64,000 nt of DNA from Bacidia rubella (lineage: Eukaryota > Ascomycota > Lecanoromycetes > Lecanorales > Ramalinaceae): assembly GCA_032158265.1 (NCBI GenBank), contig JAVTIF010000001.1, positions 1,798,001-1,862,000 on the forward strand, read 5' to 3'. Each line of letters begins with the position of its first letter. Position 1 is the first letter of the stretch. This document shows positions 20,739-32,000 of the stretch, in pieces. The notes below the pieces were generated by a model. The model did not search any database, was not told the DNA's origin, and worked only from the letters and a program-made list of their open reading frames with translations. The position numbers were made by a program, and so were the translations under genes.

Positions 20739-21205
20739 GATGTGCAATAGTATGGGAAATGCGAGGACGTGGAGGGCCTGTGAAGCTCAGAGCTTCCAGA
20801 ACGACGTTGTTTGAGGTTGTGGATGAACGGAATGGTGGTGTGAGGTAGACACGCTCAAAATTCAAGACTATTCTTTCGCGTCAGTAATGTATCGACGAAA
20901 GGTAAATCAATGTATTGATCTAAGCAGCACGCTCCATGGAAATCACGAGTCTGCGGAGTGATGCCTTCAAACGCCGTTGAGGTCACGCAGGAGAATTGGC
21001 GCGCGCTAATTGTAGGATAGATTTTCTGCAAGCTAAGATGGTACTCTCGCCGAAAAGCTACTACGTAACGTGTAGATTATGTACGAATTTATATCTTTTT
21101 GAGTAAGTGGTATGTCTAAGCTCTTCATACAAATTTTGGTTTGATCGCCATTGCCCTGAAATTTTCAAGCCAACGCCACGCTAGAATAGCTCTGTCAATC
21201 ATGCA
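20739..21205. other. Spacer between SEC4 and NCA2
   Basis: 467 bp, upstream of SEC4 and downstream of NCA2 (both minus). Presumably the SEC4 promoter; no gene seen. Confidence 0.5.
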
Positions 21206-23286
21206 TCACTGAAGCCACTTAGAGTAGGTCCACCGTATCCTCTCGACCACTCGTACTTGTCTCTCAACACCGGTCCTTTGATCGATCAGGTCGTTCAGAT
21301 CCTCCAGGAATTCGGTTTGTATCTCCTTTGGGAGTGCCTTTTGTGCTCGATGCCGCAGAAGATGAGCCTCGCAAAGTACGAGCCCGTGTTCTTTGTACGA
21401 GAGCAAGCCATTATTTGCGGAAGGTGCGGCGCTGAGGATTCGATCAATGTTCCTCAGGCCTTGAATCATACTGTCGTGCTTGCGGCTCTGATGTCGACCT
21501 CGTCTTCCGGCAAAAGTGCTGCTAAGCCAGCTGCCTATCCCCAAGCACACGATAATGGAGGGTGTCAAGCCTACAAAGCCGAAGACAAGTTCTTGGCTTT
21601 TGAGTAAGTTGTCGATCCCACGCATCGCAATCTCCACATCGACCTTGGTCTTTTGGATTTGTATCAACAAGGCTCGTATCAGATCACCTCGAACAGTTCC
21701 AACAAACGGCCTCTGAAGATCCTTCTCGTATGCGCGAAGCACGGGCGTAATGTCACCTTCGTTCACTTTGGCTTTAATCTCAAGCATCTGAGATTCGGTG
21801 ATCCGATCGCCCCCAGCACGAGAAGGTTTATCAGTCACAAAGTCAACCACCATTCGTTCTAAGCTGGCTCGATCTCCTTGGAGGCTTTCCTTACTCATAA
21901 TCGCTATCTCGCTATCCTTGTCATGCCTTATAGTGCCGATGACTTTCTTGGTAGGCTCCACGACCCAATTGTACCAAAAGTCAACCACGGTAGTACCAAA
22001 ATCACGGATCCATTGAATAATCTCAGCTCTCCGATGCATGAATATCCGTAGCAAAGTGCTGGACGAAAGTAGGAGGGCGGTTCCTGGAAGCCAGTACCGC
22101 ACCAAAAAAGGGGGTTTACCGTACTGCGACACGATTTGTGACGAAGCTCTCGTATGTGCCGGTATCTGCTCATCAAGCAGTCTCTGTAAGCGGTGAGCAA
22201 GCGCAACTGGCTTTGAGTCTGCCTCTACGTTTCCCTCCTGCGTCGTCCCGTTCTCTTCGTCAACGTTCATGAAGACTGTCTCCTCAAACTCAACGGGCGG
22301 TCTCTCTAGAAGTGTGAGATTACGAAGAATCGATTCCATCAAAGTCACGCTTTTAGAGACCACAGTCTTCCATTCTTCATTATCATCGCTCTGGCCCGCC
22401 TTTGAGGAGATAGACTCCTCGTCACGCGTTTCAAACATCATGCCTTCGTCCAGTAGGACACCAAGGCCAGTTGCGCTGAGATCTCGGAATCGTCGAAGAT
22501 GTTTAAATTTAGACTTGGCCTCCATTTGACATTTGGTGAATGGTGTCATAAACTTGGATTGGACATCGGCCAGTGATCGTTCCTTTATACTTTCTTGGAC
22601 TAGCCCATAGAACTGCCTCCATTGTTGCGACACTGAGGCTTGAAATCCTTCGTTGGTCCCTTCACTTCGTGTTCGCTGCAGCCTCTCCCGAGAATCATAA
22701 TATATGTCCGTCGTCCAAGACCATAACCGCACGGGTGAGGTTTGGAGGGTGTAGAGGCCGGTGTAGCGTGCAGAACCCAGCACTTGGCTCCAATAGTACA
22801 TATCTTGACTTAGTGGAATGGTTTGCTCAAGTAGCATATCCAAAACCAAGCCGTATGCCTGCGTGGTAGCCTTGCTCACTAGCAACCATTGCAAATCTTC
22901 CTCTTGCCTTGATGACGCAGAGCCATTGTGACCTGGGTTGCTACCGCTGCTGCCTGGGCTGTTTAGTAGTTGGGCCCCTTCCAGCAAGCCGAGCAAAGCA
23001 TTTGGGGTTAAAGTAGTCTTTGTTGAAGACAGTGTCGCCAACGCTTTCAGAGCTACCTGCAGTTGGGCTAGGCGTTCTGGATCGTCATGTTCACTTTCCG
23101 CACTCTCCGTATCGTGTGACGATTGCGGAGTGGTGTAAAGTTCTGGGGAGGTCCGTGGGGATGCATGCTGTTTTGAAAGATGTATACGGTCGAGCTGGCC
23201 GTCAACATTTCGAATGTGGCTGCCTCATGTCAGTACATACAAAACTGTTTGCCTGGAAGCCAGGCTTACTCTACTACGAATGACAT
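21206..23286 (-). CDS. NCA2: NCA2-family mitochondrial protein
   Basis: Yeast Nca2 is a mitochondrial membrane protein needed with Nca3 for correct levels of ATP6/ATP8 (F1Fo ATP synthase subunits). 676 residues. Exon 1 is only 17 nt (23286-23270), the intron 23269-23220 is 50 bp, exon 2 runs 23219-21206. This start gives M-S-F-V-V-D-H-I-R-N-V-D-G-Q-L-D-R, the expected N-terminal pattern; the long frame in exon 2 has no ATG at its beginning. The NCA2 domain core is visible as Y-W-x-Q-V-L-G-S-A-R-Y-T-G-L-Y near residue 220 and T-S-P-V-R-L-W. Two hydrophobic segments (near Y-W-L-P-G-T-A-L-L-L and L-V-F-G-F-V-G-L-T-P) fit a double-pass membrane protein. Head to head with ERG25. Confidence 0.9.
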
Positions 23287-23669
23287 CTTAACGCCGCCAA
23301 CGCCCAATATTCGAAGGCTTGAGCCAGGGCACAGGAGCCAAATGTAGCATACATCACATCCTCTGAACGTAAGCCTTGGGCAGATTTGTTCTCACACTCT
23401 TTCGCCCATTTTGTCAGCGCCACGATTTGAAGCTCCGTCGCGTCAAAATTTAGCGCAATCGAGATTCTTGGCATTCAATCCCGAAGTAGACTAGTCCAGG
23501 GCTCTTGTCAGTCCACTGCCGGCAGTGTCTCTTGCCGAAATCTAGAAGCCAATCGGATTCGCCACTAGATCTGCATGCGGAACTGAAGATTTCCCTAACT
23601 CATGCCCGTCGGCATCCTACAATCTACAACCATTGCATCTCATACCCGTCGCATAGAGCATTACAAACT
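23287..23669. promoter_or_regulatory. Divergent NCA2/ERG25 intergenic region with an overlapping upstream ORF
   Basis: 383 bp separate the two start codons, so both promoters must lie here. On the minus strand an ATG at 23474 opens a 66-codon frame that ends at 23274, 13 nt past the NCA2 start codon and in a different frame. If it is within the NCA2 transcript it would be an overlapping upstream ORF that lowers NCA2 translation. No box element is clear. Confidence 0.4.
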
Positions 23670-24733
23670 ATGTAAGCAGTGGATCTCACACTGTAAAGAA
23701 CGCAATTGACGAATAAATCCACAGGAACTCAACCTCGACCCTTCTCTCCTCGCCTCCCGAAACATACTGGGGCAGCTTCGACGAGATATCCAAATACAAT
23801 GTGCACCTCAACGTCTTCGAAAGGCTATGGGCGGCATGGTACGCGTACATGCAGAACGACGTGCTGGCCACGGGTATAATGTCATTTCTGATGCACGAGC
23901 TCGTCTACTTTGGTCGCTCATTACCATGGCTATTAATCGACCGAATACCGTATTTCAACAAATACAAAATCCAAAATGTTAGTACTCACGGACTGATTAG
24001 CAAGAGATCTGCATGTTGACATGTCTTCTAGCAAAAAGTTCCAACTTCGCAAGAGCAATGGAATTGCGCCAGGCTCGTACTCCTATCCCATTTTACTGTT
24101 GAGCTGCCTCAGATATGGTATGAACGCTATTCTTCTTCTGCAAAATGATCCCGTGTTGATGCGTTTAGGCTCTTCCATCCAATGGCCAAGTACTTCGGCA
24201 TGGCAACGGGGGTGCCGTTCCCACCTCTTCTGAAAATGGCATACCAGATCGCCGTCTTCTTCGTGATTGAAGATACATGGCACTATTGGTCGCACCGCGC
24301 GCTCCACTGGGGCCCACTATACAAGAACATCCACAAAATCCACCATCAGTACTCTGCGCCATTCGGCCTTGCAGCTGAATACGCATCCCCCATTGAAGTA
24401 ATGGTCCTCGGCTTAGGAACCGTTGGCACACCTATCTTATGGGCTGCCATTACCGGTGATCTACACATCTTGACGATGTATATTTGGATTGTCGGACGTC
24501 TATTTCAGGCCATTGACGCGCATTCGGGATACGAGTTTCCATGGAGCCTGCACCACTTCCTTCCAGTTTGGGCAGGCGCGCAACATCACGACGTTCACCA
24601 TGAGCGATTCATCGGAAATTACTCCAGCAGTTTCAGGTGGTGGGACTACGTTATGGATACAGAGTCTGGGCCCGAGGCAGCCAAGAAGAGGAGGGAGAGA
24701 CGGTTAGCAAAGGAAGGAAAGAAAGTGCAGTGA
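23670..24733 (+). CDS. ERG25: C-4 methylsterol oxidase
   Basis: An ER di-iron enzyme that oxidises the C-4 methyl groups of sterols in ergosterol synthesis, with Erg26/Erg27. 301 residues. The start codon itself is split: AT at 23670-23671, intron 23672-23724 (53 bp), G at 23725; exon 2 23725-23977, exon 3 24032-24117, exon 4 24169-24733. The N-terminus reads M-N-S-T-S-T and soon E-T-Y-W-G-S-F-D-E-I, as in other mould Erg25 proteins. The three His clusters of the fatty-acid hydroxylase superfamily are present: H156-x3-H160, H169-x2-H172-H173, and H-H-D-V-H-H near residue 255. Several hydrophobic segments flank them. No alternative ATG upstream of the conserved N-terminus is in frame in exon 2. 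Confidence 0.95.
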
Positions 24734-25009
24734 GCAGGGGTTTCTCACGCTGCGGAAGCTACAATGTTTCGGTACTACTAATGCATAATGAGTATTGTTC
24801 ATCAAGCAAGCGATCAAGCGAGAGAAGACCTGCTAGGCTTCGAAAAGCTTTGAAGCTGCATAAACCTACGGGTTGGCGTTTATGGGAGGCACTTTTGGAT
24901 AGATAAAGATTCTCCGCCCGCTAGGGCAGCTGCGTCGCAGCAGCACTTCATCACCATTCGTTCATCGAGTATAGACAAGAACTAGACATACCTAAAGCTT
25001 ACACGTCCC

Positions 25010-25752
25010 CTAAACCATTCCCTTCTCCCCAGAGCAACTCCTCACCTCCTCCCCCCTCTCAACCTCCCCAAACACCTTTCCTTGCTCATCACAAAACTCC
25101 GCCATCTCCACATCCTTGATCGTCAGACCTTCCGGTCGATGCGTCGTCCATGTAATAGTAACCTCATTATAAGTCTACCCTGCGTTTAGCACCAAATCCC
25201 TAACCCCAGGCTTAAGGGGAGAGGGGCGGACTCACATTCGACCACTCCGGATGATGCTTCACCTCCTTACACTTCTCAGCTACCGCGCTCATGAACCCCT
25301 GATCACACATCCATATCAGTAACTCTACCATTCCCTGGTGTCCCAAAGGATCTCTTAGATGGTGAGAAGGGGTGGGGGGTGATTACCCAAGCCTTATTAA
25401 ACCCCTTAAACCGCAAACCCCTCCTCAGCCCCTTTCCATCCAGCACTACGTCCCAAGCTGGCCGTTCGGAACTCGCCTGCGTTAATGTCTGATACCTTGG
25501 GTTGATGATAGTGGAGTCTTGATTGGCTGCTAAGCGTGGCTGTGACTGGGGAATTGTTGCTGGGTTGGTCGTGGAAGTTGACATGCTGGGGATGTAGGTT
25601 GTGCCTTTGAGGGTGCGAAAGCGCTTGCGAGGCGGTCGGTGAGTAGTTGCTGCTTTAGTCGTTGAAGTAGACGTGCTGCCGATAAATGTCGTGCCTTTGA
25701 GGGTGCGAAAGCGTTTGCGGGGCGGTCGCGAGAGACCTAGATTCCTGATCAT
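25010..25752 (-). CDS. Pterin-4a-carbinolamine dehydratase with duplicated N-terminus
   Basis: The enzyme dehydrates 4a-hydroxy-tetrahydropterins, recycling the cofactor of aromatic amino acid hydroxylases. 197 residues from exons 25752-25387, 25298-25236 and 25174-25010. The catalytic region is split over the last two exons: E-V-K-H-H-P-E-W-S-N (active-site His pair) and Y-N-E-V-T-I-T-W-T-T-H-R, then G-L-T-I-K-D-V-E-M-A. The upstream G-K-G-L-R-R-G-L-R-F-K-G-F-N-K-A-W joins at the first splice. The first ~68 residues contain a 30-residue tandem duplication (separate entry). The first ATG at 25752 is used here; an ATG at 25584 (residue 57) in the second repeat unit could be the ancestral start and would give a 141-residue enzyme. 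Confidence 0.85.
25549..25728 (-). repeat. 90-bp tandem duplication at the 5' end of the dehydratase gene
   Basis: Units 25728-25639 and 25638-25549 encode R-P-P-R-K-R-F-R-T-L-K-G-T-T followed by S-x-S-T-S-T-T; the first 14 residues are identical. The second unit has ATG at residue 57 where the first has ACG (Thr27). Confidence 0.85.
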
Positions 25753-26003
25753 ACTGGAGGCTGGTGATGGGATGAGGTTGGTGATTGGCGTGGGTAGATT
25801 GAGGAGAGAAATTGATTGGATGGTCGGTGACCGTGTCTTTGAGGTGGTGGGTAGGCTAGATTTTTAGAAGTGAAGGTGGGAAGTTTGGAAATGTTGTACA
25901 GAACCGCTGTTTGAAAAAACATCATTCAATGTAATTGTACAATACTAGGCCAGAACCACCATTAAATGCATTGTGGGTTATACACTGCCTTTACTTGTGC
26001 GTT

Positions 26004-29000
26004 CTAAAAGAAAGCACACCACCCGATATACATACTGGCCAATTTGAACGGATCTGTCGCCTGCTTAATCAACTCATCCACATAACCTTCCACACTCAAC
26101 GGAACACTCTCCCCCGGCAACAGGCCTCTGACTTTGTTCCTCACACTCTCAAGGACCCCTTCTGGAGTATCCGGCACAATCGGATCCCTACGCTTCTTCT
26201 TCCCAATAAAATCAGTCGTCGGATCATAAAGGAAGGTCTCCAGGATGGTCATCAGCGTGTCCTCGTTTTGCCTACAGATTTTGTTGGTGAGCTCGCAACT
26301 CTTTCTGAAGGGTCCCTCGTGCCCGTAGGCCCCGAAGGCGTCCACCATATTGTGCGTTAGCCTGAAAGGAACGAGTTCAGGTTTCTCAAATGTCAGACCT
26401 TTGTCGAAGAGGCAGTTGAAGTCAACGTGGAAGGTGCCGCCGTTGCCTTCTTCGAAGAGTATGTTCTCGCCGTGACGATCGCCTAGCCCGAGAACATGCC
26501 CAACTATTGACATGACGGCACAGGACCTTGTGTAGCGAAGGCGAGCTGTGAACCAAGAGCCGGGCTCAGGGAACATTTCGACAAACCATTCGTGGAAGAC
26601 AGGAGAGAAGTGAGGAATGACTCTATTCGTGAAGATGGGGAGCTTGTTGGGTGCTGAAATGGATTCATTAAGGAGGTTTCGGATCTCTGAGTAGTTGATG
26701 TGGACACTCTTTTGCTTGTATATGTTGAGCAGGATATCTCGGAGCGTCCTAAGGCCATCAACCCACTCAATGAGCCCGCATTCTTCGTTCAAAGGAGTGA
26801 CGGCGTAAGTCTTGATATACAAACGTCGCTTAGAGGAATCAGCATCTTTTTTTAAAGCTCGGTTGATCATGGCATTGAACTCCATTAGTCGCTGGTCCTT
26901 CCGAAGGTCGTCCTTGGGCTTGCAGAGCATTGAGTAGAGATGACCATCCGAACCTCGGATATTGATCTTGCGCGGCCGCTGAAGGGAGTTCAGCACGAGC
27001 ACCTCATTCATAAAAGCTGATATATGAACGTAGTCATTACTGTTGAATGCCTTATGTTTGCGCATATCCACGCTTTCGCTTGTGGGAAGACTAGCAGTGA
27101 GGCAGCTCTCCGTAGGCATTGCAAGCCTTGACGCGGCGAATTGATGTTTGAAGCCTAGGTCATTGCTGAGATGGACGTTAGGGGCTTTGCTCTTTATGTC
27201 CACCTCACATACGTGAAGCAGCTGATCAGATAGCTTTTGCCCTTGGCTAATGAATGCCTTGAGGTCCGCAGCGACAGTGTTGCTTTTACTGTTTCGAGCG
27301 TTCTCCAGAGTCTTCGCCATGCAAATACCACCTCTATTTGCTCTGTCCTTGGCAGACGATTTGGCCATGGCTAATAGGGTCCACAACGCTTGTGCGGTGT
27401 GCTGCACGACAACTTTGGCCACAATGTCGACAAGTAGTCCCGAGATGGTCTGGTTCGGATGACATATTCGAGCAACAAGCTGCGACAACGCTGTATAAAA
27501 CACCCATGGAGGAAGTCTGTCGATGTACTTTTTGATTTGGGAGTTGCATGCACCTAACAATTTGCGGCGCTGAGCAGTAATATGCGAACGAAAAGTCTCG
27601 TCGTTGCCATACTTAGGATCCAGAGGCAAGTCTGACTCTACACCTAGATCCAGCCACAAAGTGAGGACCCGTGGCAGCGTCTGGAACAAGTATTTTGCAC
27701 CAAAAGCGAGCGATCTGAGATAATTCTCGACGACTAGTTTGGCAGTCTCCCCTGTTATGAACGTCTGCGCTTGCTTAGCTGGCGGCTTAGCCTTCTCGGA
27801 CTCCAATAGCTTGTTGTAATGCTTTCCAAGGTGGTAATGACCTCTTTCCCATCTATTGTGAAATTCCACTGCTTTTTTATACTGCTGGATGATGACATCA
27901 GATTGAGTTTGCCCGGCTCGATCGATCCACTTAGCAAGCAACAAGTGGGCCTTCGCTTTTGGCAGATTCTGTTGTTGTTGTTGCTTCGCAACAGTTATTG
28001 GTGCGGTTTCGTTGGCCTCCACATAGTCATATGACCTGAATGCGTTGGCAGCGATAGCGCCTTCGAGGCTCTGTATTGCTTTCCGGTGACTGCCCTCCTT
28101 CCAAAGAAGACGCGCGTGCTCAATAGTCGCTGAAGCATCACCCAGCTGGGAAGCGTGAAGGACCGAGTTGAAAGCTTGGTGGCTAAAGTCGGCCTTTCTA
28201 GCCAACTTGGCACTCGTCAACCAGGACGAAGCAATGTCAAGCTCAGAGAACCTTCATTTGAAGAAGTCAGCAAGGACTAAGTATACTCAGGGTTTGCCTA
28301 CCTCGAAAGCTGCATGGTAGCCCGTCTTAGGCCTAAGATATACTGCTTGTTGGAAAGAAAAGGTCCCAGTACGTCCAAGCGTTGATTCAGAGAGCTCATA
28401 AACTTGGATTTGTCAAGTTCTTTCGAGCCGTCGACTTCACCGATAGCTTCAACTTCAGCAAGTACATGGAACTTAAGCATCGATTCGTGACAGTCTTGCA
28501 ACGACACTGTATTCGTTGCCGAAAGACCCTTTGCAATTGAGATGCGCAGATCGTTGATCTTCTTCAAGAAGTGCTCGCGTTGTCTGTTATTCAATGCTAG
28601 TAAAGCTTCACCAACCCCCAGATTGAAAGCTGCTGGGGTTTGTGAACTTCGTTCAACATATCCTTTGAGCTTCTCAAATCTCCCAGTGACCCACGACGCT
28701 TCAGCAGCGAACGGTAGCGCGATAGATTCCGTCGCAACTGTGTTTTGAAAGTTATCTATTTGATTGAGCAGTACGTCTACTACAAATCAGTAAAGGACTC
28801 CTACTAAAGTGTTTGCGGAGCTCACCGTGTTGACCAGACTCCTTTAGACTCAACAGGAGGTTGTACTGAAATTCAGTATTGTCAGGTTGCTTAGTGAGAA
28901 GCAATTCATACCAACTCTGAACTGCGGTCCATCTTCCGGCTTTACGGTGTTCAAGGATTTGCTGGTCAATGTCGAGAACGTGCAGATAAGACGATATACC

Positions 29001-32000
29001 TTCGATGCCGTCTGGCTCGTCGATCTGTGTATAAATGTCCTGCAACCGCTCGTAAAGTGGTTCCAGATCGATACTTCTTCCTGCATCGACGCTTGTCTGC
29101 CGCTGCTGTCGAATATACTGCTCCCAATGGAACAAAGCGCGAGCGAACGACTCGCATTCAACGGCGCGTCTGGAGATGATATCGGCTGGTATTAAGCTAA
29201 GGACTGCCTCTACGCCTGAGATATGTAGGGTGTCCCTCTCTATTTCAGCATCTGACGGCATGCGACTAGCACGTGTGCCTGGGGTCCGAAGGTTGGCAAT
29301 CTCCATCTTCTTCTTTTGCATCCACCGTGATAAGTAGTCAAGAACATCGAATACAGTCTAGACATGATTAGCTGTCCGTCATGACAGATTTTCAAGATGG
29401 CATACCTGGCTGCATAGCTTCGCATTCTCCCTCGCGATCGGATCCTCGGGTAAAGACTGGACAAGAACGGTATACAACTCCGAAGCTGCGTTCTGCTTAT
29501 CAATTTCACTCCCATTGAGTATGACGTTCAAGGCTGCAAACGGAAGTAAGAATGTGGCTATGGCTATGTCCTGAAATCGTATGATACGGCTCAACACTGA
29601 GAAAAGTTGGCGAACCATATCATCCCCAGTATCTTTTTTAAGGAGATCGAAAGCGAACGTGCGTAGCCAGTGCACATGCGGCATATGCTGCTTGAAAATC
29701 GGATATGAACAAGCCGTTTGGGTACCTCCAGCAGTTACGAAATATTTGGAGTCGAGAAATGGTGTTAGGAGTGTCCTGGTAGACTCCGGCAGGTCTGCCC
29801 ACCGTTGATAATTGGTGTCATAGTGGCCCTCGCGCGGTCTGGGCCTTGCTGATATTTGAAAATCCCCAATAGCCAAGAGCTCTTGCATAGCGTAAGCTAG
29901 GAAACCTTGGCTTCTTGAGTTCGTTGCAGACAGGAAAGCTTTGGCGAGAACGTCTTGAAGGAACGTGATGATGAAGTCTCGTATCTCGTCCTCTTGAGTG
30001 AAGTTTGAGAGGACTAGTATATCTTTCTTCTCCCGAACTGCCTCAACGCGCGTCGGGTCGAGACATCCTACCATACCAAGACATCGGGCACAAAGGGTGG
30101 CAATGTTGGCATCAGAGTTGCTGAACAGGACAGCAGTGTCTAGCAAAGACCTTGTCAGGGTGCTGATTAAGGTATCGGGCTGTTCGCTGTTGGCTAGCTC
30201 GTGGAGGAAAGACTGCTCCTTTTCCAAATAAAGTGACAGCTCATTCAGAGCTTTGTCAACAACCGTCGGGTTTTCGCTCTGACACCGCTGACTGAAAGTC
30301 AAGAAGTGATGTTTCACGCTGTTGAGCGCCTTCAGTCTCACGAGATCTTGCTCAAATTTGGAGAGGAAAGGTACAGTCGCCAGAGACGGTAAGGAAGCGG
30401 CGATATCTCGAATGATGGTTTGGCGAGACTTGAATAGGTTCGCCACCATTTCATATACTTGCTGTTGGATGTTCGGGTCCAATGAGTCCCAATGCTGTAC
30501 AACGAGAGCGAGTGTTGACTCCACAAGGATAGAAACATCATCTTCAGGGAGCACGCTGATCATTACTATCCAAGCTTCGAATGCATGGTTGATCAAGTCT
30601 GGACTATCAATCGCTGAGCGTAAGCATGCACTGATCTAAAAAACAAGTAAGCCATGATCTGTCACATCAGATTATAGTCTCACCTGGGGGATTCCACTGC
30701 CGATATGACCTCTGGATATTTGTGACATCTCTCGAATGGCTCTCAAGCATCTTTTCTTCTCCAGGATCGGTTGTGGTCCTTTACCGTCATTGATAGTATC
30801 GGCTAAAAGTGCCATAATGCCAAGGACATGAGTCTCAAAGAAGGGTTCTATCGAATCAGTCCTTCGAGTGGATCGACTTGAAGGAGGCCTATTGTGTATA
30901 ACAGCTGCCAGATAATTTAGGGCTCGGCAAGCCTAAAGCCATCAATTAGGTGATAACTTCAGAAAGCTTTAGAAGCTTACTTGGCTTCTCCGGGTTGGAT
31001 CGTTCTCCCCAGCAAATTTCAGAAGTTCTGTAGCTGTGGCTTGAGGCTCTGATTTAAGCAACTCTGCACAGTCGACGTTGTTGAAATCAGGGCTGACAGA
31101 CTGCAGGAGGCTCATAACCAAATTCTCAACCTCTGAAGATGTTTGGAGCAGGATGTTTGCGAGAATGGCAGCCATGTTGTTTTGCTCTCTGCACAGCACC
31201 ATGATTGTGGACTCGTTAGCTTCAGCAATCCTTTGAAGAAGCTGTGTCTGCTTTCGAAGTACAAGAAACGGAATAGTATATAATTGAGTCTGGACAAGGA
31301 ATTGGTCTACCCTTAGGGCCAAGAGGTCTGCAATCTGATGTACTATTTGCGGTTTCCTCACAAGGTCCTGCACAGCAGTCACTGCGATTGTTCGCCAGTA
31401 TGGGGCGAATAGCTTCAGTGCTGTATACGGTGAGTGGTGAGAGATAAGTTGAAGCTGAATCTGTTAGCGAAGTCGATATTTGTTGCGATTGTACGAACCT
31501 CATCGTATGCCAGCCCGTTGAGGAGGGCATTGGAATGTCCTAAATACTCCACCAATTTCAACAGAGCAAGGTTCAGCTCATCACTATCCTCTATATTCCT
31601 ATCAAAACTTCAGTTGGCAGGTTCACAAGGCTCCAGTAATTCATATCACCTTATCATTTGTCCCAATGCTAGAACGCATGTCTCCTGAAGACTGAGTTCT
31701 CCTCGTTCGGATAAATTGCGCAAATAGTCAAGGGCAACAAGCCTGTTCTTAGTAGCCATCTCACTACCAGCACTCTGCCGAAGGAAGACAGCGAGTGTAC
31801 GACTAAGCTACCTCAGCTTTCGTAAGTCAAGCATATGGGGATTCCCTTACCCAGCAGCGACGCGGAGCTCTCGAGATGAGCTATGTAAGGCGCTCAAGCA
31901 AAACTGTCCGACGTTAGAGTTTGGAAGGTCGAGATGTTCACGACTTTTACTATGCGTCAGCACGCGGTACAGTGCAATCACTGCGGCCATTCTGGGACGT

